DNA of 48,192 nt from Thaumasiovibrio sp043421945 (GTDB lineage Bacteria; Pseudomonadota; Gammaproteobacteria; Enterobacterales; Vibrionaceae). Location of the stretch: the NCBI GenBank assembly GCA_043421945.1, contig JBHOGO010000026.1, positions 1 through 48,192 on the forward strand, written 5' to 3'. The notes under the pieces were generated by a model that worked only from the letters and a program-made list of their open reading frames with translations, made no database searches and was not told the origin of the DNA. The stretch's first letter is position 1, and each line of letters opens with the position of its first letter. The position numbers were made by a program, and so were the translations under genes. Positions 16,393 to 23,349 of this stretch are shown here, piece after piece.

Positions 16393-16895
16393 GTATACTA
16401 TTAGTCATACTTACGATGATGAGCATCGTTTATCAAGCTCACTACCAACATAAAAACAGTATTTACTCTATTCTTGATGGCCAAGAATGGGTGATTAATC
16501 ACCGTGGCTACCCTAGTCAATTTGGCTACCTTAACCAATTACTGGATATTCGTGTTATCGATATTCAAATAGTTGCTTCTGCACACGATGATATAATTAA
16601 AAACGAAATGAAGTTTCACCTTTCAAACCAAGATGGACCATTTGGTCACTTTGATATCAATTTCACAACAAAATGGACCATTGATAGTAATAGCCGCTTA
16701 GCGTTTGAAGTGCTCATTGATACCATTGAGTTGAGTAATATCAGCCCAGAATTGCAGCCCTATGCCAACCCAAGCTTTGCCAGCGACTTAGTTGTCAGCA
16801 TGTTTAGAAGCCCAAGGCAAATTATATCAATCGCTGAAAATGAACTGATCCTCGAGGTGCCTTACATGGGTATTGTTCGTGCTCAACGACGTTAA
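16365..16895 (+). CDS. ToxS-like single-pass periplasmic partner of the ToxR-like factor
   Basis: The 176-residue protein has a short basic N-terminus, one membrane helix at about residues 8-25 (RLSILLVILTMMSIVY) and a periplasmic domain of about 150 residues rich in strands, with no cysteine. This is the size and topology of ToxS, TcpH and VtrC, small proteins that bind and protect the periplasmic domain of ToxR-type activators. No direct sequence match could be confirmed. The assignment rests on topology and on the 28-base overlap with the upstream regulator, which implies translational coupling. GAGATG lies about six bases before the start. It is the last gene of the probable three-gene unit starting at 14442. 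Confidence 0.6.
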   Translation: MPIKTHIRLSILLVILTMMSIVYQAHYQHKNSIYSILDGQEWVINHRGYPSQFGYLNQLLDIRVIDIQIVASAHDDIIKNEMKFHLSNQDGPFGHFDINFTTKWTIDSNSRLAFEVLIDTIELSNISPELQPYANPSFASDLVVSMFRSPRQIISIAENELILEVPYMGIVRAQRR

Positions 16896-17127
16896 AACAT
16901 ACGACTAAAGGGGGGAGCTGAATAGAAAGAAGCATCGTGTAATAAAGGGGATCTTCAGCCACACTTTTCCATTACCCTCCTTTGAAACGTAAAGCACAGT
17001 GATGAAAAGCAATGAAAAACCAACAATTACAGCGACATAAGTAAAATATAAAAAAACCTAATAGATTTCAATTTTGCAACCTTTCCAATATTATACTGCC
17101 ACTTGAGCAATGACAGGTGGCGTATAT

Positions 17128-17667
17128 ATGTCCAGTTTAGAACACCTAGATAAAATGTATCTAGTTGAACTTTGCTGCGAATTGAACACGTACATCATGG
17201 ACGAAAACGTAATCATCCTCGCTAAGCATCGAGATACCTTTAGTATTGAGCTATTAGAAATTCAAAATCAGTTAACATCTGAACACTCTAATGCCCAAAA
17301 GCCTAGTGACACTGTTTTGGATCATATTGATACCTTGTGTTCTCGGATAAAACTAAAAGTGAATACTGCACGCTTCGTTACTTTGGAGCAATGTATAGAT
17401 AGCTTGCAGCAGCTTGTTGAAAAGTATCGATTCGTTTATCCACAGACTAATAGCCGCCATGACGATGTGATTAGCCAAAAATTGCTGACTAAAAACATAT
17501 CGCTAAGTGATCACAGGTTAAAAAAGGGAAACGCTGCCTCAATCATGCGCTCTTATAATAGTGGTTATTTAGATGCAGATGAAGCAGCTGAGGCCATTGA
17601 AGCAATCATATGCTGTCAAAATGTATTGCAGCTTAATAATATTGAACGCTTTGCTATCTCAGCCTAA
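17128..17667 (+). CDS. Unknown helical cytoplasmic protein
   Basis: The 179-residue protein starts at 17128 (MSSLEHLDKMYL), where AGGTGG sits seven bases ahead; the in-frame ATG at 17110 has no such site. It is mainly helical, with no signal peptide or membrane segment. The C-terminal region has a small helical repeat-like segment (NSGYLDADEAAEAIEAIICC) containing adjacent cysteines, and Cys occurs at six positions overall. I do not recognise the family. It lies 230 bases after the ToxS-like gene in the same direction, behind AT-rich DNA that could hold its own promoter. Confidence 0.65.
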   Translation: MSSLEHLDKMYLVELCCELNTYIMDENVIILAKHRDTFSIELLEIQNQLTSEHSNAQKPSDTVLDHIDTLCSRIKLKVNTARFVTLEQCIDSLQQLVEKYRFVYPQTNSRHDDVISQKLLTKNISLSDHRLKKGNAASIMRSYNSGYLDADEAAEAIEAIICCQNVLQLNNIERFAISA

Positions 17668-17771
17668 TTAATAAAGTGCATTGAATCGATAGTGTTCAAT
17701 ATATTTTAGAATGACACATTGACCTAACTACTGTCTGCCATGACAAGAGCTAGTCAGGGTTAATGTCACCA

Positions 17772-17822
17772 GATATATACCGAGACTAAGTATGAATTTA
17801 GTCTATGTGTTTGGTATATATC
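17772..17822. promoter_or_regulatory. 51-base nested palindrome upstream of the KdgM-like porin
   Basis: An outer 10-bp inverted repeat GATATATACC / GGTATATATC encloses a 7-bp inverted repeat AGACTAA / TTAGTCT with an eight-base loop. The centre lies about 100 bases before the porin start and about 130 bases after the preceding stop. There is no T run, so it is more likely an operator or a structured leader than a terminator. Confidence 0.55.
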
Positions 17823-17899
17823 GATGTTTGGGAAGTTATGCCAGACATTATTTGTACAGCGAAAGCTGAATGTTGTTAATGATTTACCTAGGATATTCC

Positions 17900-18661
17900 A
17901 TGAACAAAACGAAACTTTTCGCAGCAGCGGCTCTTCTGCTTGCTGCAGCCCCGTCTTTCGCTTTCAATGAAGAGCCGTTGGCAAAACACGATCTAAAAAT
18001 CGTTTCTGAACATCGCGATCACTTTTCTCGTAACTACATGCAACTGGACTCAAACTTTGGCATGGTCGGTCCTGGTTTACTGCTAACTTCGTTGGAATAT
18101 CACACATGGGCGAAAGACTCATACGACACGAAAGAGAAAGAGTGGTTTCATGATGTTGATTCACTTATTGCACCGGGCTTCATGTACCTTGTTCCTGTTA
18201 CGCCAAAGCTTTTAGTTGGACCTGGCGCTAAATATCAGTTTAACGATAACCGCGCATCGTGGATAAAAGCGGGCTTTGCAGGTATGTATAACCATGGCAA
18301 TGGCTTCTACGCGATGGCGATGTACCGTTTCGACCGCAATTTAGAGAGCAGCATCAGTGAAGAAGGTTACGATTTCGCTGACATGGATCGTAAAGACTTA
18401 CTGCTTGGCTATAAAACGGCTGATTGGGATGTAAACCTACGAATGTCTCACTTCCACTTTACAAAAAGTAGCTCGCGTGCAGATCTAGCGCTAGCTGGTC
18501 ACAAAGGTGAGTTTGCCGAAGCAGAACTGATTACCGAATACAAGGGTTTCAACAATTTCTCACCGTTTGCTTCTCTTATCTGGGAATCAACAGATGAATA
18601 TGCGAACCCAACCGCAGGTGGTAACAATGGCTTCTCTGTTGGCTTAAAACTGCACTTCTAA
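17900..18661 (+). CDS. Small outer membrane barrel, KdgM-like porin (tentative)
   Basis: The 253-residue exported protein has a clear signal peptide (MNKTKLFAAAALLLAAAPSFA), then a barrel of alternating strands ending in Phe (VGLKLHF). Its size, the early motif KIVSEHRDHFSRNYMQLDS and the ending resemble KdgM-family porins (about 220-240 residues), which pass acidic oligosaccharides such as oligogalacturonate. This fits a genome that also carries a uronate lyase and uxaC 22 kb away, but the match is by pattern only; a general outer membrane barrel is the alternative. The start at 17900 is supported by AGGA and the signal peptide; the frame is open to 17870. A nested palindrome upstream may control it. 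Confidence 0.65.
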   Translation: MNKTKLFAAAALLLAAAPSFAFNEEPLAKHDLKIVSEHRDHFSRNYMQLDSNFGMVGPGLLLTSLEYHTWAKDSYDTKEKEWFHDVDSLIAPGFMYLVPVTPKLLVGPGAKYQFNDNRASWIKAGFAGMYNHGNGFYAMAMYRFDRNLESSISEEGYDFADMDRKDLLLGYKTADWDVNLRMSHFHFTKSSSRADLALAGHKGEFAEAELITEYKGFNNFSPFASLIWESTDEYANPTAGGNNGFSVGLKLHF

Positions 18662-18682
18662 GCCACTAGCTAACTAGTTTAT

Positions 18683-18725
18683 GGGTAATCACGGGCATTA
18701 AGCCTCTGATTACCCGATATATTTC
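18683..18725 (+). terminator. Hairpin after KdgM-like gene
   Basis: A 9-bp stem GGGTAATCA / TGATTACCC has a 15-base loop, begins 22 bases after the stop and is followed by the weakly T-rich GATATATTTC. It is a possible terminator. Confidence 0.45.
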
Positions 18726-18782
18726 GTCGCCGCATGATGAACCTTGAGCGACACGCCAAGGTATTTCCAAGGATGTCTATCC

Positions 18783-18878
18783 ATGTGCCATTTAAAAACA
18801 GCAATAATATTAATGACACTAGCGATCACTGCATCGCTATGTGGACGGGTTATCTTTAAGGTCGTTGCTGGTATTTAA
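18783..18878 (+). CDS. Possible 31-residue small membrane protein
   Basis: This short frame begins ATG at 18783 with AAGGA about ten bases ahead. It encodes 31 residues: a short MCHLK start, a hydrophobic core (TAIILMTLAITASLCG) and a basic end. The pattern fits a single-pass small membrane protein. It stands alone in a 373-base gap between the porin hairpin and the convergent LysR gene. Nothing else in that gap looks coding. The evidence is a ribosome site plus composition only. Confidence 0.35.
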   Translation: MCHLKTAIILMTLAITASLCGRVIFKVVAGI

Positions 18879-19034
18879 TTTATAGATAATTAAATACTTA
18901 TACTGCTGCTTTTATCATTTTCTTTATCTCTACTGCCTACTCTCCGATACTCTGAACACCATCTCATCCTATTGATAAACATGTAATGCCTTGACGTATG
19001 CACCCTCACATAAGAACATGAATAACGTGCTTTA

Positions 19035-19928
19035 TTATCTAAAGTAGCCAGGAGCATGCTGCCTTACCCAGTCAATACTATCGCCGACCACATTGTGCTT
19101 TTCTGTTCCAGCTAAATAAAAGAAGCTTATCGGAAACTGAAATGAGGTTGCCATAATACCCTTTGTATCGAGTTTGACTATCGTCCCCTGCTCGACTCGA
19201 CACCGAGCAATGTCTTCAGGGATGATAGCCCACCCGCGGCGGCTAATCAGCTCGCAGATAAGATCATCACTCCCGACTTGACGGCAGTTCTCTGATAACC
19301 GTGAAACCATACTTTTATTTCGTATATCCAGTTCATTGATGTATTGAACCTCACGCTGTAAATCAAGGGGGGTTAACGGATCGCAAGAGACCAACGGTGA
19401 ATCGGGCGCAACATAAGCAAAAAAATCAACATAGCCAAGCTGAAAAAAGGTTACTTCTTTCTCTGGGAAAAAACTTCCTCTCGTCTCTAGGCATGCCAAA
19501 TGACACTCTCCCTCCATGATTCGGTTCAATGCTTCTTCACGTGATAATCGAAGCCAATTCACAACGACTGATGGAAAGCGAAAGAAGAGATACTCTTCCA
19601 AATCAAGAATAAATGTGACTGGGGTCTGGTTATTAACGGCAATATTCAATTCGAGGATGTCTTGCTCCATCACCACCCTACTGTGCTGTAAGAGCTTCTC
19701 GTTTTGACGCAATAACACTTTTGCTTGAAAATAAAGCGCATCTGCTGCAGTGGTCGCTACCGCCGTTCGCCCTTGCACTTCAAACAACGTAACTCCCCAC
19801 ACATCTTCAAGGTTTTTTACTGTATCTCTTACCGTGGTTCGATCACGCTTTAATCGCTTTGCGGCTGCACTGTATGAGCCTGCATCATAAACGGCAACAA
19901 ACCCTCTTAACTGTTCTACGGTATGCAC
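19035..19928 (-). CDS. LysR-family transcriptional regulator
   Basis: The protein of about 297 residues has an N-terminal winged helix-turn-helix (VEQLRGFVAVYDAGSYSAAAKRLKRDRTTVRDTVKNLEDVWGVTLFE is the region; key motifs are SYSAAAKRL and LF) and a C-terminal substrate-binding domain. The GTG at 19928 is preferred as start: AAAGG sits seven bases ahead and the first residues then match the usual LysR opening. A TTG at 19961 is possible, but it lies inside a hairpin with no spaced ribosome site. It is divergent from the amidohydrolase gene and probably controls it, since LysR regulators usually act on the divergent neighbour. Several dyads lie between the two. The ligand is unknown. Confidence 0.9.
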   Translation of the reverse strand: MHTVEQLRGFVAVYDAGSYSAAAKRLKRDRTTVRDTVKNLEDVWGVTLFEVQGRTAVATTAADALYFQAKVLLRQNEKLLQHSRVVMEQDILELNIAVNNQTPVTFILDLEEYLFFRFPSVVVNWLRLSREEALNRIMEGECHLACLETRGSFFPEKEVTFFQLGYVDFFAYVAPDSPLVSCDPLTPLDLQREVQYINELDIRNKSMVSRLSENCRQVGSDDLICELISRRGWAIIPEDIARCRVEQGTIVKLDTKGIMATSFQFPISFFYLAGTEKHNVVGDSIDWVRQHAPGYFR

Positions 19929-19947
19929 ATCTGGACCTTTCGCGTTA

Positions 19948-19970
19948 TTTGAGGGATTCAACCCCTCAAA
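19948..19970. promoter_or_regulatory. 8-bp inverted repeat at the 5' end of the LysR gene
   Basis: TTTGAGGG and CCCTCAAA are separated by seven bases. The dyad covers the possible TTG start of the LysR gene. It may be an autoregulatory operator or a translation-limiting hairpin. Confidence 0.45.
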
Positions 19971-20017
19971 AGCGGTTTATTGATTGATTCATTCCCCGCA
20001 TATAATAACGTCGAATT

Positions 20018-20084
20018 CTCAATATGTTGAGTAGATTGTTCTCAAATATCGTTTTCTAATGAGTGAATTGTGTAATATTCACTC
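20018..20084. promoter_or_regulatory. Operator-like dyads between LysR and amidohydrolase genes
   Basis: There are two dyads: CTCAA-TATG-TTGAG at 20018-20031, and GAGTGAAT / ATTCACTC with an eight-base spacer at 20061-20084. LysR proteins typically bind interrupted dyads in such divergent regions. The second lies about 60 bases before the amidohydrolase start. Confidence 0.5.
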
Positions 20085-20141
20085 TAAAGCTATCATTATT
20101 GAGACATAATTGTTAAATACCTAGTTGATAAGGTTATATCG

Positions 20142-21809
20142 ATGAAATTGAACAAAACAGCGCTAGCGCTCCTTTTGGCTTCAAGCGGCGCCTTCGCCTC
20201 TGCTGACCTAATTTTTACTAATGGTGATATCATTACGGTCACTGGCGAGCAAGACCGAGCCCAAGCCGTAGCGATTAAAGATGGTAAAATCCTTGCTGTT
20301 GGTACCAATGAAGAAGTTCTAAAACAACAAGGTCAAGACACTGAAGTACGTGACCTTGCTGGTAAAGCAATGTCACCTGGTTTCATTGATTCTCACGCAC
20401 ACATTGTCAACTTTATTCCATTCATGGGTAAGCCTTTCTTATTCCCTTCTCCTGTTGGTAATACTGATACCATCGAAGAGGTTGTTGCTCAGATCGCTGC
20501 TTACGCTGAAACACTTGATTCTGATAACGATAAGATCAACCTTCTATGGGGTTATGACGATTCAGTATTGGGCCGTCACCCTACAATTCAAGATCTTGAC
20601 CCAATTAGTAACGGTTCAAAAATCTGTGCTGTTCACGTATCGGGCCACTTCGTCTCTTGTAACAGTGACGCTTTAGCGGCATTGGGCTATACACAAGAGA
20701 GCGAAAACCCATCAGGTGGTGTTATTCGCCGTGATGAAAACAACCAGCTTTCAGGTGTATTAGAAGAGTCAGCGACCTACGCTGTAATGCCACACTTAAA
20801 TGTAGAGCCAAGTGAGCTTGCGCAACGCTTTAAAGAAGCTGAAGAAGTCTTTACTCGTAACGGTGTAACGACGGCTCAAGAAGGCTTGGCGACTAAAACA
20901 ACGATGCAGTTAATGCAACACCTTGCAAGTGCTGAACTACTTGACATTGATATCCTAGCATACGCAAAATGGATTGAGTTCGAAGAAATTTTGGAGTCGG
21001 CTCCGTTAAACGAGTACAACAACGGCTTCAAACTTGCTGGTATGAAGATCACTTCAGATGGCTCACCTCAAGGTAAAACAGCTTTCCTGTCAACGCCTTA
21101 CTTTGAAGTACCGCATAGCCACTCATTCCACTATCATGGCTACCCAATCATGCCGCAAGAAGACGTAAACCATTACGCTTCAATCGCATTCAAGCATGAT
21201 GCTCAAATCATTGCTCATGCGAATGGTGACGCAGCACTAGGAATGATCATTGATGGTGTTGATCATGCAATAGAAGCACATGGCGATCGTGATCACCGTA
21301 CAACGATCATTCATGCGCAAACAATGCGTTTAGACCAAGTGAAAAGAGCGGCTGAACTTGACATGATCGCTTCTTACTTCCCAGCACATACTTTCTTCTG
21401 GGGTGACTACCACCGTGATTCGGTACTAGGTCCTTGGCGTGCGTCAAACATCTCACCAACGGGTTGGGCGAAAGAGTTTGGATTGAAATACACTATCCAT
21501 ATGGATGCACCTGTAGCTTTCCCTGATCAACTACTAAACATGTGGACAGCGGTTAACCGTACGACTCGTGACGGCGATACACTTGGTGAATGGCATAAGC
21601 TAACGGCTTATGAAGCACTAGAAGCCGTGACCATTTCAGCAGCTTACCAAAACTTCGAAGACGCTGAAAAAGGTTCGATTGAAGTAGGTAAACGTGCTGA
21701 CCTTGTCATTATGGATGAAAGCCCGCTTGAAGTTGCACCGATGTCAATCAAAGATATTCAAGTGCTTGAGACCATCAAAGACGGCAAGACTATTTACACA
21801 CTTAATTAA
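20142..21809 (+). CDS. Periplasmic metal-dependent amidohydrolase (YtcJ-like)
   Basis: The 555-residue exported enzyme has a signal peptide (MKLNKTALALLLASSGAFASA), a small beta-sandwich segment (DLIFTNGDIITVTGEQDRAQ), and the amidohydrolase-3 barrel with the metal-binding SPGFIDSHAHI, a His in IIAHANGD and a later Asp in IHMDAPVAFPDQ. The C-terminal EVGKRADLVIMDESPLEV closes the sandwich domain. Family members hydrolyse amide or ester bonds of varied substrates; this one cannot be assigned a substrate. The periplasmic location is less common in the family than the cytosolic. AAGG lies ahead of the start. It is divergent from the LysR regulator and stands as a single-gene unit ended by the terminator at 21960. 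Confidence 0.92.
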   Translation: MKLNKTALALLLASSGAFASADLIFTNGDIITVTGEQDRAQAVAIKDGKILAVGTNEEVLKQQGQDTEVRDLAGKAMSPGFIDSHAHIVNFIPFMGKPFLFPSPVGNTDTIEEVVAQIAAYAETLDSDNDKINLLWGYDDSVLGRHPTIQDLDPISNGSKICAVHVSGHFVSCNSDALAALGYTQESENPSGGVIRRDENNQLSGVLEESATYAVMPHLNVEPSELAQRFKEAEEVFTRNGVTTAQEGLATKTTMQLMQHLASAELLDIDILAYAKWIEFEEILESAPLNEYNNGFKLAGMKITSDGSPQGKTAFLSTPYFEVPHSHSFHYHGYPIMPQEDVNHYASIAFKHDAQIIAHANGDAALGMIIDGVDHAIEAHGDRDHRTTIIHAQTMRLDQVKRAAELDMIASYFPAHTFFWGDYHRDSVLGPWRASNISPTGWAKEFGLKYTIHMDAPVAFPDQLLNMWTAVNRTTRDGDTLGEWHKLTAYEALEAVTISAAYQNFEDAEKGSIEVGKRADLVIMDESPLEVAPMSIKDIQVLETIKDGKTIYTLN

Positions 21810-21959
21810 TCATTAATTAAAACAGAAAGATAGTCGCTTAATTCTATAAATTAAAGCTGAATATCCTATGTCGATAGCCATCATACACATGCATTGATGG
21901 CTTTCGAATACTGTAAAAGAGGGTATGCCTCTTACGGTGTAATAAAGCTCAAACGATAA

Positions 21960-21993
21960 GGCAGTGTTTACAATGTAAACACTGCCTTTTTTT
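21960..21993 (+). terminator. Strong terminator upstream of rsx operon
   Basis: A perfect 12-bp stem GGCAGTGTTTAC / GTAAACACTGCC has a three-base loop, followed by seven T. It lies 150 bases after the amidohydrolase stop. Two further small stem-loops lie between, at about 21881-21905 and 21909-21938. Confidence 0.9.
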
Positions 21994-22192
21994 GTTTAAT
22001 AGCCTAGGAACCCCCAATACTCTCCGCTCACCCACAAGATACTAAGCCCAGCCTCACACGCTTAACTGTTCATACACGCTACAATTTGAACAACAATTGA
22101 CCTGACACCTAAAAACCTTGCCCGTTTATGGTTGTTATAGAGCGGCTTAAGGAAGATAATATACGGTTCACACTGAGCAAGATGATGTCGCA

Positions 22193-22774
22193 ATGACCGA
22201 ATACTTATTATTACTGGTTGGCACCGTACTGGTGAACAACTTTGTGTTGGTCAAATTCCTTGGCCTATGCCCATTTATGGGCGTATCAAAAAAACTAGAA
22301 ACCGCCATTGGGATGGGACTAGCAACGACGTTCGTACTGACCCTCGCGTCAGTCACCGCCTATTTAGTTGAGGCTTATATTTTGGAGCCGCTAGGTATTC
22401 AGTACCTGCGTACCATGAGCTTTATTCTCGTCATTGCTGTTGTCGTCCAGTTTACTGAGATGGTTGTCCACAAAACGAGTCCAACACTCTATCGTTTACT
22501 TGGGATCTTTTTGCCACTGATCACCACAAACTGTGCTGTACTCGGTGTCGCACTATTAAACATCAATGAGAACCATAACTTTATCCAGTCGGTGATTTAT
22601 GGCTTCGGCGCAGCACTGGGCTTTTCATTGGTACTTGTTCTCTTTGCCTCCATGCGAGAGCGAATTGCAGCGGCAGACGTACCGCAAGCATTTAAAGGTG
22701 CCTCTGTAGCGATGATTACTGCTGGACTCATGTCATTGGCATTCATGGGCTTTACTGGGTTGGTGAAACTGTGA
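22193..22774 (+). CDS. rsxA: Electron transport complex subunit RsxA
   Basis: The 193-residue inner membrane protein has six helices and begins MTEYLLLLVGTVLVNNFVLV, matching RsxA/RnfA and the paralogous NqrE. Conserved features are KFLGLCPFMGVSKKLETA and TTNCAVLGVALLN, each with a Cys in the membrane; in the Rnf/Nqr family such cysteines hold an intramembrane iron-sulfur centre with the RsxE partner. The Rsx complex uses NADH and the ion gradient to reduce partner proteins; in E. coli it resets SoxR. The stop overlaps the rsxB start (GTGA). It is the first gene of the operon rsxABCDGE-nth. Confidence 0.97.
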   Translation: MTEYLLLLVGTVLVNNFVLVKFLGLCPFMGVSKKLETAIGMGLATTFVLTLASVTAYLVEAYILEPLGIQYLRTMSFILVIAVVVQFTEMVVHKTSPTLYRLLGIFLPLITTNCAVLGVALLNINENHNFIQSVIYGFGAALGFSLVLVLFASMRERIAAADVPQAFKGASVAMITAGLMSLAFMGFTGLVKL

Positions 22775-23349
22775 CGACTGTATTAATCGCTATTATTGCA
22801 CTCGCCATCTTGGCGGCTGTTTTTGGGGTAATCCTTGGCTTTGCTTCTATTCGCTTTAAAGTCGAAGCGGATCCCATCGTTGATCAAATCGATTCAATTC
22901 TGCCCCAGACTCAATGTGGTCAATGTGGCTATCCGGGCTGTCGTCCTTATGCTGAAGCTATCGCAAATGGGGATGAAATCAACAAGTGTCCACCGGGTGG
23001 CCAGCCAACAATAGAAAAACTCGCCGATTTAATGGGTGTAGAAGCCACTGAATCTGCGCACGATGATGATAAAGGTAAAAAGACCGTCGCCTTTATTCAT
23101 GAAGACCAATGCATTGGTTGTACTAAATGTATTCAAGCCTGTCCTGTCGATGCAATCGTTGGCGGCACAAAAGCGATGCACACCGTCATAAAAGATGAGT
23201 GTACTGGCTGTGATCTGTGTGTAGAGCCCTGCCCAACAGATTGCATTGAGATGATCCCTGTAGACCAAACACCAGAGACCTGGAAATGGCAGCAGTTCGC
23301 GATTCCCGTCACCACATTGACAACTGAGGCTGTGGAGCAGAAACACTAA
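22771..23349 (+). CDS. rsxB: Electron transport complex subunit RsxB (iron-sulfur)
   Basis: The 192-residue protein has an N-terminal membrane anchor (residues 1-28), a four-Cys cluster motif CGQCGYPGC with a further Cys in KCPPGG, and two ferredoxin-type 4Fe-4S motifs: CIGCTKCIQACP and CTGCDLCVEPCP. It passes electrons within the Rsx/Rnf complex on the cytoplasmic face. The start is a GTG overlapping the rsxA stop and the final bases touch the rsxC ATG, so the three genes are translationally coupled. Confidence 0.97.
   Translation: MTTVLIAIIALAILAAVFGVILGFASIRFKVEADPIVDQIDSILPQTQCGQCGYPGCRPYAEAIANGDEINKCPPGGQPTIEKLADLMGVEATESAHDDDKGKKTVAFIHEDQCIGCTKCIQACPVDAIVGGTKAMHTVIKDECTGCDLCVEPCPTDCIEMIPVDQTPETWKWQQFAIPVTTLTTEAVEQKH

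Noticed and set aside
16900..16990. Long-range pairing of AAAGGGGGG with CCCTCCTTT after the ToxS-like gene
   Set aside because: Many mismatches and no T run; not convincing as a terminator.
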